From: Actinomycetota bacterium | GTDB taxonomy: Bacteria; Actinomycetota; Humimicrobiia; Hakubellales; JAMDDV01 | Direction: 5' to 3' | NCBI GenBank assembly: GCA_023488455.1 | Contig: JAMDDV010000034.1 | Span: forward strand, 62,001 to 126,000 | Length of the DNA stretch: 64,000 nucleotides | In this document: positions 9,739-18,809 of the stretch, one piece after another | How positions within the stretch are numbered: the stretch's first letter is position 1 | Layout of the letters: every line of letters begins with the position of its first letter | Position numbers and translations under genes: made by a program | The notes under the pieces: model-generated | Database searches by the model: none | Told to the model about the DNA's origin: nothing | The model's input: only the letters and a program-made list of their open reading frames with translations

Positions 9739-10281
9739 CTAAAACTTGGGCTCTATCAGCCCGTAGTTGCCGTCCCTTCTTCTATAGACAACGTTGACCT
9801 CTTCGCTTTCCGAGTTCAAGAAAACAAAAAAATCGTGACCGAGCAGATCCATCTGCAATGTCGCTTCCTGTGGTTGCATCGGCTTGACATAAAACTGCTT
9901 CACTTTCACGATCTTCTGTTCTTCTGATCCCTTTTCCGTTTTCACGGCTCCGTTCTCGCTATTTTTTCTGTTCTGCTTGCTGCGCTGGATCAGCTTGTTC
10001 TTATACCGCTTTATCTGACGCTCTAGCTTACCAGCCACGATATCAATCGAACCATACATATCGGTTGAAGCTGCCTGTCCGCGAATAACCGGGCCATTTG
10101 TAAAAATGGTCACCTCAACCCTGTTACCATCCTGAATACTCGGGTTTTTTTCGACTATAAACGCAACCTCAACCTTGATTATCCCATCGAAAAATTTTCC
10201 AATTCGCTCGATCTTCCTGGCAGCATATTCGTGCAAGTTCTGCGTCGCTTCAATATTCTTGCCCTGAAAACTGATGTTCAA
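9739..10281 (-). CDS. hpf: Long-form ribosome hibernation promoting factor
   Basis: Dimerises 70S ribosomes into inactive 100S particles in stationary phase. The 180-residue product has the N-terminal S30AE domain (residues 1-100, with [18 protein letters not shown] and a basic [15 protein letters not shown] stretch) and the C-terminal dimerisation domain (about 120-180, [18 protein letters not shown] and GHDFFVFLN). Having both domains makes it the long form found in most non-enteric bacteria. The position between comF and secA is conserved in Gram-positive bacteria. Confidence 0.96.
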   Translation of the reverse strand: MNISFQGKNIEATQNLHEYAARKIERIGKFFDGIIKVEVAFIVEKNPSIQDGNRVEVTIFTNGPVIRGQAASTDMYGSIDIVAGKLERQIKRYKNKLIQRSKQNRKNSENGAVKTEKGSEEQKIVKVKQFYVKPMQPQEATLQMDLLGHDFFVFLNSESEEVNVVYRRRDGNYGLIEPKF

Positions 10282-10282
10282 T

Positions 10283-11062
10283 TCATACCTCCATATTTTC
10301 GTTGTGGGGAACTGTCCTCGCCGCAGTCATAACCGATACCGAACTGCATCCCGCATTGATCAACGCCTTTGAACACTCCGAACTTGTGGCACCGGTTGTA
10401 AATACATCATCAATCAACAGAATTCGTTTATCCCTGATTTTCCAGCGGTCGTTTATCTCAAATACATCCTTAATATTATAAAATCTTCCCATCTCATCAT
10501 TTATTTTAGTCTGGCTCACCGTCAGTTTTGTTCTGAAAACCCCAGTAAATAACGGTAGTTCAGTTTTTTTGGAAAACTCCCAAGCTAATATCAAGGAGTG
10601 ATCAAAAACCCTTTCGCGATATTTCAGATTATGCATCGGGGCAAATGCAATCAGGTCAATCCCATCGCCAGTGAATTCTCTAATGAAAAGATCGAATAGA
10701 AGATCAGCCAGACCTCCTGCAGCTGCTCGCATACCATCATACTTCAACAGATGAATAATCTTTTTTAGTTTTCCTCCATAAGGTCCATAAGACCTGCACT
10801 TATCAAAATATAAACTGTTATTATTTGAGCACCAATCACATCTAGCAACATTTTGTGTACTCTTGAGACCACAATAAAGACATACCGGGCGCTGAAATCT
10901 TTCCACATCCTCAAGACACTGGGAACAGACTACACACTCACTGGCAACTCCACAAATAACACAAACATCCGGATATATCGATTTGGTAAAAAGCTCTGTC
11001 AGTTGACCTGCAACTCGTATAAAAGTATTTATATTCTCTTTAAGCTGTATCGTTTTCCACAA
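10283..11062 (-). CDS. ComF family phosphoribosyltransferase-like protein
   Basis: ComFC/GntX-type protein linked to DNA uptake in competent bacteria; its biochemical role is not settled. The N-terminus has paired CxxC motifs (CVICG, CVVCSQC, CLYCG, CDWC) forming a zinc-ribbon region at about 33-82. The C-terminus has the PRTase loop ILLIDDVFTTGATSS. The start is a TTG at 11062, inside the preceding gene by 23 bases, with only a weak ribosome site, so it may depend on coupling. No other competence genes are in the window. Confidence 0.88.
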   Translation of the reverse strand: MWKTIQLKENINTFIRVAGQLTELFTKSIYPDVCVICGVASECVVCSQCLEDVERFQRPVCLYCGLKSTQNVARCDWCSNNNSLYFDKCRSYGPYGGKLKKIIHLLKYDGMRAAAGGLADLLFDLFIREFTGDGIDLIAFAPMHNLKYRERVFDHSLILAWEFSKKTELPLFTGVFRTKLTVSQTKINDEMGRFYNIKDVFEINDRWKIRDKRILLIDDVFTTGATSSECSKALINAGCSSVSVMTAARTVPHNENMEV

Positions 11063-12149
11063 CCTGATTTGACATTATTTTAACACTTGGGTGAATGGTG
11101 ATCCCTCCCTCAATGACACAACCTGAACCAATCACAGCATTCTCCAAAATTTTCGAATTCTCCTTAATAAAGGTCGAATATCCAACTATTCCACCGATCA
11201 CGCTTGCATCCTTACCAATATATCCGCTTCCCCATTTAATTCCCTTATAAAGCACGGCTCTCTCGTCAACTACCGTATCGTTGCCTATGATGACAGGGCC
11301 AAGCAGCCTTACGCCTTTTTTAATGATGCATCTGCTTCCTATGCATACAGGAGGTGAGATTATCACGTCCTTCTGAATCTCACTATCCGGTCCTATCCAG
11401 ATGCCCTCGCGCACCTGCGTCCCGGGTATCTTAACATGCACCTTTCCGGACAGGGCATCGAAATTACCCTGTTGATACTGTTCAAGGCTTCCCACATCAT
11501 TCCAGTATCGATTATTTACATATCCGTAAAAAGGATATTCCATATCAACTAACCGCGGAAAAAGCTCCCTGCCAAAATCATAAAAAGAATCTTCCGGGAT
11601 GAGGTCAAATATTTCCGGTTTAAAAACATATATCCCGCTGTTAGCCAGATCGCTCAGCGCCTTTTCGCGCGGTGGCTTCTCCTGAAAACCGACTATCTTA
11701 CAATCCTCGTCCATCAAGACAACTCCGTAATCAGAAGGGTCCTCAACTCGTGTCACAACAAGCGTAGCAAGAGCTTTCTTATTCTTATGGAAGTCCAGCA
11801 AATCTGCGATGTCGATATCAGTTAGGGCATCCCCACTCATCACAAGAAAACTACCATCCTGGAGGAACTTCTGCACCTTTTTAACCCCACCGGCAGTACC
11901 AAGAAGCTCTTCTTCGTAAGAATATGAGAGGTTAACGCTCCAGGTGGAGCCGTCCTTGAAATAGGAGGTTATCGCATCAGCATGCCAGTGCAGGTTCGCA
12001 ACTATTTCAAAGCAGCCGTTAGCAGCAAGTAGCTCGAGGATATGCTCCATCACCGGTTTATTCACTATCGGTGCCATCGGTTTTGAGATGAGATCGGTAA
12101 GCGGTCTTAGCCTGGTTCCAAGCCCAGCGGCCAGTATCATGGTTCTCAT
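11040..12149 (-). CDS. Sugar-1-phosphate nucleotidyltransferase with left-handed beta-helix tail
   Basis: Activates a sugar-1-phosphate to an NDP-sugar. The N-terminal Rossmann-like domain has the signature AGLGTRLRPLTDLISKPMAPI (shown in part) and the MSGDALTDID metal site (about residue 106). The C-terminal part, from about residue 235, contains hexapeptide repeats (IGPDSEIQKDVII, IGSRCIIKKGV, IGNDTVVDE). At 369 residues it resembles GDP-mannose pyrophosphorylase or glucose-1-phosphate nucleotidyltransferases of archaeal type. The substrate cannot be decided. It starts in an ATGA overlap with mtnA. A paralogue lies at 16685-17797. Confidence 0.88.
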   Translation of the reverse strand: MRTMILAAGLGTRLRPLTDLISKPMAPIVNKPVMEHILELLAANGCFEIVANLHWHADAITSYFKDGSTWSVNLSYSYEEELLGTAGGVKKVQKFLQDGSFLVMSGDALTDIDIADLLDFHKNKKALATLVVTRVEDPSDYGVVLMDEDCKIVGFQEKPPREKALSDLANSGIYVFKPEIFDLIPEDSFYDFGRELFPRLVDMEYPFYGYVNNRYWNDVGSLEQYQQGNFDALSGKVHVKIPGTQVREGIWIGPDSEIQKDVIISPPVCIGSRCIIKKGVRLLGPVIIGNDTVVDERAVLYKGIKWGSGYIGKDASVIGGIVGYSTFIKENSKILENAVIGSGCVIEGGITIHPSVKIMSNQVVENDTA

Positions 12150-13219
12150 CGTTTAGCCTCTATCCTGCAGCCCGTCTTGATCTCCGGCAGGTTTTCGTAG
12201 AACGGTGGCCTTACCACTTTAACTTCAGTGATGATCGCGGTTATATTTCGATGTGGCGTCACATCAAATGCAGGATTAAACACGCTCACCCCCTCAGGAG
12301 CTATCCTAACACCCGCGATCTCGGTGACCTCTCTGGAGTCCCTTTGCTCAATCTTAACCGACTTTCCTTCTCCTATCTCCGCATCAACGGTGGATAGCGG
12401 TGCTACCACATAGAAAGGTATCCCCGTGCTCTTGGCAAGCACTGAAAGCGAAAACGTGCCTATCTTATTTGCAGTATCACCATTTAAGGCTATCCTGTCA
12501 GCTCCAACAAAAACTGCATTCACCTTCCCTAAAGACATTACATATCCTGCCGTGTTATCGGTTATCAAAGTCATTGGAATTTCCTCGCGAGATAGCTCCC
12601 ACGCCGTAAGCCTGGCACCCTGCAGAACCGGGCGTGTCTCATCAACATACACATGAATTTTCTTACCAGAATTATGCGCCCATCTTATAACACCGAGCGC
12701 AGTCCCGTACCTGCCAGCTGTCGCAAGCGCACCAGTATTACAATGAGTGAGAACTCCATATCCGTCCTTGATCAGTGCGCTGCCGTTCTCCGATAGCTTT
12801 GCATTGATCGAAATATCATCGTTATATATGGATATTGCCTCCTCTTCAAGGGCTTTCGCGACGACCTCAGGATCTCCACCGAGGTGAGATTCAAGAATAC
12901 TCCGCATTCTTGCCAGTGCCCAGAAAAGGTTCACCGCAGTGGGGCGTGTCCCAGCTAACTCGGAAATTGCACGGTCAATACCGTGGAAAAAACTCTCTTT
13001 TCTTCCCTCCATGAACTGATTAGCAGCAAGGACAACAGCAAAGGCAGCTGTAACGCCAATCGCAGGAGCTCCACGAACTGCAAGCGTAATTATCGCCTCC
13101 GCAGCATCCCTGTAATCTTTTATGTACAGGTACTTCTCCTCAAAAGGCAGAGCACGCTGATCTATCAGTCTGAGAATGCCATTGTCCCATAGAACTGTGT
13201 TGATTTCCTGGTTTTTCAT
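12146..13219 (-). CDS. mtnA: S-methyl-5-thioribose-1-phosphate isomerase
   Basis: Converts methylthioribose-1-phosphate to methylthioribulose-1-phosphate in methionine salvage. The 357 residues have the N-terminal LIDQRALP block, the RGAPAIGVTAA motif, the catalytic cysteine in THCNTGALATAGRYGTALG (about residue 160) and the catalytic aspartate in VGADRIALNGDTANKIGT. The family also includes ribose-1,5-bisphosphate isomerases and eIF2B-like proteins, but the length and N-terminus favour MtnA. Its tight packing among sugar-nucleotide genes is unexpected; no other salvage gene is nearby. Confidence 0.93.
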   Translation of the reverse strand: MKNQEINTVLWDNGILRLIDQRALPFEEKYLYIKDYRDAAEAIITLAVRGAPAIGVTAAFAVVLAANQFMEGRKESFFHGIDRAISELAGTRPTAVNLFWALARMRSILESHLGGDPEVVAKALEEEAISIYNDDISINAKLSENGSALIKDGYGVLTHCNTGALATAGRYGTALGVIRWAHNSGKKIHVYVDETRPVLQGARLTAWELSREEIPMTLITDNTAGYVMSLGKVNAVFVGADRIALNGDTANKIGTFSLSVLAKSTGIPFYVVAPLSTVDAEIGEGKSVKIEQRDSREVTEIAGVRIAPEGVSVFNPAFDVTPHRNITAIITEVKVVRPPFYENLPEIKTGCRIEAKR

Positions 13220-13226
13220 CTTTAGG

Positions 13227-14300
13227 TCACGACGAAAAGTTTAATTTTGCCAGGCTTTCTTTCAAAACTTTTATGCGATCAACAGGAGTGGGGTCAACGT
13301 CGTTCAACAGGGCCAGATATCCACTCACAAGATCACCAAAATACACCAGACTGAAAAACCTGCACAAAGGCGAGCTGCCCCTGGATTCCACCTCCAGAAC
13401 ATCTCTGAACATCTTTCCAATAAGTTCTCTTGTAATACCCATCCTTTGGATATTTCTTTCTCCAGCTGCCATATCCTTAAGGAATACAAGGGTGAACATC
13501 CTTATGACGTCTTCGGTCTTTTCCCAGCCGACAGTTTCATTGTGATTGAGTTCAGGTAAATTATTATAAAGGGCGGGCTGCTTGCTGTTCTCATTAAACT
13601 GACACTTCCAGCGAAGTGCCGCAATTGATGAAGGCCCCTCGGCCCCATATACAACCGGCACACTCCCCCAGATATCCATGGCCATCTTTTTCGCCAGGTT
13701 ATCCCTCAATTCAACATCGACCCCGATCTCATTACACATATTACGCAGGGTATCAAAGGTCTCATGGATGTCCTCCCTTTTTAGCTCGCACAGGTCAAGC
13801 TTATCGAGTACAACCAGTATAGGAATTGCCAGATAGGCAAGCGCTGCCCTCGGCTGAAGACCAGCAGGGATTCGGATCGTTACATTATTTCGCTCCTGGG
13901 CATAATCCAGCAGCTTACCACCAGACGAGACACAAACGATCTCAGCTCGCCTCATTGAAAGATCGTTTAACCTGAACAAGGCCTCCTCCGTATCCCCGGA
14001 ATACGAGACTACGAACACAAGCGTGGAAGCACCCACAAAATTGGGCAATCCGTAACCTTTGTTCACCACTATGGGAATTTCACACTGATTTTCACATAGA
14101 ACTCTGGCTACATCACCGCTTATTCCAGAACCACCAACCCCGATCACTAATACCGAGGTCAGGTTTCTGAGTTCTCCAAGATCAATATTTTTCGCAATAT
14201 TGAATGCTTCTTCTATCCGTTCAGGCATGCTCTCAATAATGCTTAGCATTCCTGACTTGTCGAGCCTGGATATGCCCGATTGATCATCTAGATTCATCAA
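13227..14300 (-). CDS. Bifunctional phosphoglucose/phosphomannose isomerase (SIS family)
   Basis: Interconverts fructose-6-phosphate with glucose-6- or mannose-6-phosphate. The two SIS domains show VLVIGVGGSGISGDVARVL (about residues 50-68) and FVVSYSGDTEEALF (about 95-108), both typical of the archaeal/actinobacterial PGI/PMI group; the C-terminal SIS domain contains LPELNHNE. At 357 residues the length fits. It lies seven bases after mtnA in reading order reversed, and its start overlaps the phosphomannomutase stop by four bases, so mannose-6-phosphate would pass directly to the next enzyme. Confidence 0.9.
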   Translation of the reverse strand: MMNLDDQSGISRLDKSGMLSIIESMPERIEEAFNIAKNIDLGELRNLTSVLVIGVGGSGISGDVARVLCENQCEIPIVVNKGYGLPNFVGASTLVFVVSYSGDTEEALFRLNDLSMRRAEIVCVSSGGKLLDYAQERNNVTIRIPAGLQPRAALAYLAIPILVVLDKLDLCELKREDIHETFDTLRNMCNEIGVDVELRDNLAKKMAMDIWGSVPVVYGAEGPSSIAALRWKCQFNENSKQPALYNNLPELNHNETVGWEKTEDVIRMFTLVFLKDMAAGERNIQRMGITRELIGKMFRDVLEVESRGSSPLCRFFSLVYFGDLVSGYLALLNDVDPTPVDRIKVLKESLAKLNFSS

Positions 14301-15736
14301 ATCTCTCCTTTTGCAATACTTAATGCATATTTCATCATACTGGATAGGACATCTCTGTCTTGAGACTCAGCATATATCCTCAAGACCATTTCAGTACCTG
14401 AAAGCCTGAACATCAACCAGTCTCCATCAGTAAATATGTACTTATATCCATCGCGATCATTTAACGATTCAAGTTCCTTCCCATCTACAAGGACTTTATC
14501 TTTTGACGAGAGAAACCTTCTCAAGCTCTCCTTATGCTCCGAGGTCAGCTCGATGTCCTCCCTTTCATAATAATACAGACCAAAACGTTCCGTGAGCTGG
14601 TCAAAAAGCGACGCCAGGCTCTCCTGGCTCTCGATCAACATCTCAACAATAAGAAGAGAGATGAAGATACCATCGCGCTCCGGAATACAATGGCCAGCCC
14701 AGATGCCACCGCTTTCCTCGCCTCCAACCAGCACGCCACCCTTTAATATCTCCTCAGCTATATATTTAAACCCGACAGGCGTCTCAATAAGATCAAGACC
14801 ATAGGTGTCTGCCATTTTAGAGATCTGGCTCGAAGTTGTCACGGTCTTAATCACCTTGCCTTTCAACTTCTTTTTTTCAAACAGATGCTGCAAACAGAGC
14901 GCGATTATCTGATGTGAATTGATAAATCTACCTCGCTCATCAACCAGGCCTATCCTGTCCCCATCACCATCAAGCGCAACCCCAAAATCAAATCCTTTCT
15001 TCTTAACCTCATCGATCAGATCCAAAAGATTCTTTTCAATTGGCTCGGGATTCAGACCGCCAAACATCGGGTCCCTCTTCTCGTTGATCACAGAAACAGA
15101 GCAACCAGCTTTGCTCAGTGCCTGCGGCAATACTTGAGACGAAGCACCAAATATCGGATCTACAAGAACCCGCACGTCATCTCCCACCGTTTTTTGTTTA
15201 AATCTGCTAAAAAGCGAGCTGAAATAGTCCGTTTGCATATCAACAGTTCGAGCAGATTTAAAAGCATCTTCTGCACTGAAAAAGTTATCGTCCCCGCCAT
15301 TAGCAATTTCATATAGCATCTGTTCAACTTTTTTAATATCTTCTGGGCTTGCTGACCCACCAGATGCTGATTTAATCTTAAGTCCATTGTATTCGTATGG
15401 ATTATGGCTGGCGGTCACCATAATCCCTCCACTCAACCCATTTTTATAAATGTAGTTAGAGAGAATGGGACTGGTTATAAATCTATCAGAAAGCAAGACC
15501 TCTTTTACCTCCATTTTCGCAATATTGTAAGCAAGAGCGGCAAAGTACTCAGACAAAAAACGGGTATCATAACCTATCGCAATCGCAGGTTCGTTGAAAT
15601 ATCTATTGAAATAGCCTGATATTGCGCGTGCCACCAGGCCCACGTTTGCGAAATTGAACTGATCGGCTATAACATGACGCCAGCCGTCGGTACCAAAGCT
15701 CAGATCTTTAGCCAACCTTATACTCTGGCCCTCCAA
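14297..15736 (-). CDS. Phosphomannomutase/phosphoglucomutase
   Basis: Moves phosphate between C6 and C1 of mannose or glucose. All four domains of the alpha-D-phosphohexomutase family are visible: the FGTDGWR entry, the phosphoserine loop TASHNPYEYNG (about residue 107), the metal loop DGDGDRIGLVD (about 245), the sugar-specificity loop GGEESGG (about 335) and the C-terminal phosphate-binding RLSGTE. 479 residues is normal. GEESGG supports glucose/mannose use. It overlaps the SDR upstream by 19 bases. Confidence 0.93.
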   Translation of the reverse strand: MEGQSIRLAKDLSFGTDGWRHVIADQFNFANVGLVARAISGYFNRYFNEPAIAIGYDTRFLSEYFAALAYNIAKMEVKEVLLSDRFITSPILSNYIYKNGLSGGIMVTASHNPYEYNGLKIKSASGGSASPEDIKKVEQMLYEIANGGDDNFFSAEDAFKSARTVDMQTDYFSSLFSRFKQKTVGDDVRVLVDPIFGASSQVLPQALSKAGCSVSVINEKRDPMFGGLNPEPIEKNLLDLIDEVKKKGFDFGVALDGDGDRIGLVDERGRFINSHQIIALCLQHLFEKKKLKGKVIKTVTTSSQISKMADTYGLDLIETPVGFKYIAEEILKGGVLVGGEESGGIWAGHCIPERDGIFISLLIVEMLIESQESLASLFDQLTERFGLYYYEREDIELTSEHKESLRRFLSSKDKVLVDGKELESLNDRDGYKYIFTDGDWLMFRLSGTEMVLRIYAESQDRDVLSSMMKYALSIAKGEI

Positions 15737-16668
15737 TAATCAAGTAGATCTTTGAGCGTTTTGTCAAAAGGAATCTCCGGTTTCCACCCGGTCCTCTTAT
15801 TGAACTTTTCATAGCTGCCCAAAAGGATTTCAACATCAGAAGGCCGCATGCGCTCCCCCTCCCGGACAATCTCGACGTTCATCGAGCTAAATGCCAGTAA
15901 CTTCTCGAGCATTTCTGATATCTTATAGGCAACCCCACTTGCGACATTATAGACTTCGCCTGGCTCTCCCTTTTCAACCGCAAGCCAGTAGGCCCTCACT
16001 ATATCCCTCACATCCGAAAAGTCCCTTTTGGCATCGAGGTTTCCAACGTGGATAACATGCTCCTTTCTCCCTGCTTCAATCTCAGCTATCTGCTTTGCAA
16101 AGTTCGATGTCACGAATACCTCTCCACGTCGGGGTCCGGTATGGTTGAAACCACGCGTCCTCACGATGTTCAAACCATAACTTCTGTAATATTGATAACC
16201 CATCACGTCCTGTGCCACTTTGCTGACAGCATAGGGACTTAAAGGCCTTAGAGGGTTCTCCTCGGTTATCGGTATCTCATCCGGATAGACCAGCCCGTAC
16301 TCCTCGCTCGAGCAGGCGATATGCATCACTGGGTCTATGTCCAGATCCCTGATCGCCTCAAAGAAGTTCAGCTGCCCGATTATATTTGTTGTCATGGTCT
16401 CATGTGGCGCATTCCATGATGTTGGCACAAAACTCTGCGCTGCAAGATGGAAAATGTAATCAGGCTTAGCGTTCTTCAATGCGGACTTTACAGAGCAGTA
16501 ATCACGCATGTCGCAATCAATCAATTTGATATCATTTTTTATTTGTTCAATGTTCTCTAACCTGCTTCTCCAGCGTACTGTACCAAAGACCTCCACTCCT
16601 TTATTCAACGCAAGTTCAGCAAGATGGCTTCCAGCAAATCCAGTAATTCCAGTAATCAGAACTTTCAA
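15718..16668 (-). CDS. GDP-mannose 4,6-dehydratase / 6-deoxy-mannose reductase-like SDR
   Basis: Extended short-chain dehydrogenase of 316 residues. NAD(P) is bound by GITGFAGSH at the N-terminus; the catalytic region is ACSSEEYG followed by SPYAVSKVAQD (YxxxK). The GNLDAKRDFSDVRDIV segment resembles both GMD (NLDAKRD) and RMD (DFTDVRD). The Glu in SSEEYG is in the position used by dehydratases. With the PGI/PMI, PMM and nucleotidyltransferase genes around it, a product such as GDP-4-keto-6-deoxymannose or GDP-rhamnose is likely. Which step it catalyses is uncertain. Confidence 0.82.
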   Translation of the reverse strand: MKVLITGITGFAGSHLAELALNKGVEVFGTVRWRSRLENIEQIKNDIKLIDCDMRDYCSVKSALKNAKPDYIFHLAAQSFVPTSWNAPHETMTTNIIGQLNFFEAIRDLDIDPVMHIACSSEEYGLVYPDEIPITEENPLRPLSPYAVSKVAQDVMGYQYYRSYGLNIVRTRGFNHTGPRRGEVFVTSNFAKQIAEIEAGRKEHVIHVGNLDAKRDFSDVRDIVRAYWLAVEKGEPGEVYNVASGVAYKISEMLEKLLAFSSMNVEIVREGERMRPSDVEILLGSYEKFNKRTGWKPEIPFDKTLKDLLDYWRARV

Positions 16669-16684
16669 TATCCCTCCCTCATTC

Positions 16685-17797
16685 CTAAAACTTTATCGTA
16701 TCACGTGGGATCTCGGTATTCGGAAAGATCTTTATGCCGCTTCTGAATTGATTACCGGTGTTTATAATGCAGTTATCCCCGATCACAGACCTTTCCGACA
16801 CAAGTACCTTCTTAGCAAGCTTTACATTCCTGGAAATTATGCTCTGCTTGACCACGCAAAAATCGCCGATCTGACAACCGTCCATGATAACACTTCCCTC
16901 TATTATGACGTTATCGCCAACAGTACAGTCGCTGCCTATAACAGATGGAGTTGATACGGTGGAGTTCTTCCCGATTTTGCAATTCTTCCCTATGACAACC
17001 GTGCCGAACAGGGTTGCCGTATCGTCAATTTTGGTACCTTCCCCTATCTTCCTGGCCAGTTGATTCAATGGTTGGTCGAACGCTCCTAAATACTTCCCCT
17101 CCAGCACATCCCAGTTAACCTGCAGGTATTTCTCAGGTGTGCCGATATCCAGCCAGTATGCACTTGATGGAAAACCATATAACAGCTTGCCTTCTTTAAG
17201 AAGCCTCGGGAATAGACCACGCTCAAAGGAGTAATTTTCATTTTTGGGTACCATTTCTAAAACTTCGGGCTCAAGAATATATATTCCAGCATTGATCAGA
17301 TTAGTAGTGACCTGATCCCAACTTGGCTTCTCAAGAAAATCTTCCACCACACCATCCCCTGTTATCAACACAAGTCCATAAATTGTGGGGTCTTCAACCG
17401 GAGAAAGGTAAATAGTGCCGTCTGCTTTATGCCGCCTGTGGAAATCGATCATCCTTTTCACATCAACAGAAGTCACCACATCTCCATTAAGAACAACAAA
17501 AGTTTCCTTTATCTGATCCTCCACATTTTTCACGGCTCCGCACGTGCCAAGCGGCTCTTTTTCCACCACGTACTTGATGCTGACGCCAAACGACTTACCG
17601 TCGCCAAAATATTCCTCAAAAGCCTTGGGATGATAATGAGTGCTTAAGATGATCTCCTCAATCCCATTTCTTTTCAGGTGTGAAATAGTATGCTGAAGCA
17701 AAGGTAGATTTGCGATAGGCATCATTGGTTTTGGATAGTTTAAGGTCAGCGGTTGAAGCCGAGTTCCCATCCCACCAACCAACATAATTGCCTTCAT
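16685..17797 (-). CDS. Mannose-1-phosphate guanylyltransferase-type nucleotidyltransferase
   Basis: The 370-residue product has VGGMGTRLQPLTLNYPKPMMP at the N-terminus, the VLNGDVVTSVDV metal site (about residue 105) and a C-terminal hexapeptide region from about 240 (IGKNCKIGKNSTV, IGSDCTVGDNVII). This pattern is close to GMP pyrophosphorylases that make GDP-mannose. Being placed between two GMD/RMD-like genes supports GDP-mannose as product. It is paralogous to the gene at 11040-12149; the two probably use different sugars or nucleotides, which the sequence does not settle. Confidence 0.87.
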   Translation of the reverse strand: MKAIMLVGGMGTRLQPLTLNYPKPMMPIANLPLLQHTISHLKRNGIEEIILSTHYHPKAFEEYFGDGKSFGVSIKYVVEKEPLGTCGAVKNVEDQIKETFVVLNGDVVTSVDVKRMIDFHRRHKADGTIYLSPVEDPTIYGLVLITGDGVVEDFLEKPSWDQVTTNLINAGIYILEPEVLEMVPKNENYSFERGLFPRLLKEGKLLYGFPSSAYWLDIGTPEKYLQVNWDVLEGKYLGAFDQPLNQLARKIGEGTKIDDTATLFGTVVIGKNCKIGKNSTVSTPSVIGSDCTVGDNVIIEGSVIMDGCQIGDFCVVKQSIISRNVKLAKKVLVSERSVIGDNCIINTGNQFRSGIKIFPNTEIPRDTIKF

Positions 17798-17825
17798 AAT
17801 ACCTCCCTATTTTTTAGAGAATTGA

Positions 17826-18773
17826 TTATACAGGATTTCTGAAACAGTTAAGAACATCCAGTGCGGATTGCTCTATGTTAATTTTTGGCTTCCACCCCAA
17901 CTCCAGGGTCAACTTGGACCTGTCACCTATCAATATGGGTATATCGGCTGGTCTGAATCGACCCTCATCGATGACAACCTCTATCTCCTTCTTCGCGTTG
18001 GAAAGCAATATCTCAAGCAACTTTGAGATTGAAATTCCATAACCTGAGCAGACATTATATGCCTCACCTGCTCTCCCCTTCCTTAATATTGTACAATACG
18101 CAGCCACGACATCGCGCACATCCGTAAAATCCCTGATTACCTCAATATTGCCAACCCTGATCTCAGGCTTCATCTTACCCGTCTCAATATCAGCTATCTG
18201 CCGGGCAAAATCAGCACATACAAACTTCGTATTCTGGCCAGGCCCAATGTGATTAAACGACCTTGTCCTGTAAGCCCTCACGTCGTGGGCTGCAAAATAT
18301 TCATAAGCCATCAGGTCGCAAGTTGCCTTGCTGACAGCATAAGGACTGAGAGGTCTTGGCGGGGTGGTCTCCTTTATCGGAATCTCCTCAAGGCTCACCT
18401 TGCCATAGATCTCACTTGACCCAACTACAAGAACACGGGTTTCGGGAGAACATTCCAGCAGCGCAGAGAGGATGCCCAGTTGACCGAAGATATTCGATCT
18501 GTAGGTCTGAACTTCATTTCCCCACGAAAGAGCCACGGAGCTCTGCGCAGCAAGATGGTAAACTTCGTCGAACTTTTCGCTGGTGATCAAACTGCGAATC
18601 GCGCCATCATCCATCAGATCCATCTGGCAAAACTTGAAACTGCTAAGTCCAAGAAGATCAGCCGAAGGCAAGGCCACATCAATACCCGTGACTTCGCATT
18701 CATGCTCAGAGAGCAGATATTGAGCAAGATGCTTCCCAACAAAGCCGCAAACGCCAGTTATTAAAGCCTTCAT
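17826..18773 (-). CDS. GDP-6-deoxy-mannose reductase / GMD-like SDR
   Basis: Extended SDR of 315 residues with GVCGFVGKHL for cofactor, VGSSEIYG and SPYAVSKATCD for catalysis. The block SFNHIGPGQNTKFVCADFAR and VGNIEVIRDFTDVRDVVAAY are typical of RMD-type reductases. It is clearly related to the SDR at 15718-16668 (same SPYAVSK, FNH.GP and RDF.DVRD blocks). The pair could be dehydratase and reductase for GDP-rhamnose. The 36-base gap to the next gene holds nothing recognisable. Confidence 0.82.
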   Translation of the reverse strand: MKALITGVCGFVGKHLAQYLLSEHECEVTGIDVALPSADLLGLSSFKFCQMDLMDDGAIRSLITSEKFDEVYHLAAQSSVALSWGNEVQTYRSNIFGQLGILSALLECSPETRVLVVGSSEIYGKVSLEEIPIKETTPPRPLSPYAVSKATCDLMAYEYFAAHDVRAYRTRSFNHIGPGQNTKFVCADFARQIADIETGKMKPEIRVGNIEVIRDFTDVRDVVAAYCTILRKGRAGEAYNVCSGYGISISKLLEILLSNAKKEIEVVIDEGRFRPADIPILIGDRSKLTLELGWKPKINIEQSALDVLNCFRNPV

Positions 18774-18809
18774 TAATCTCCCAACAACTCTCTAATAAGA
18801 TAAAATCCT

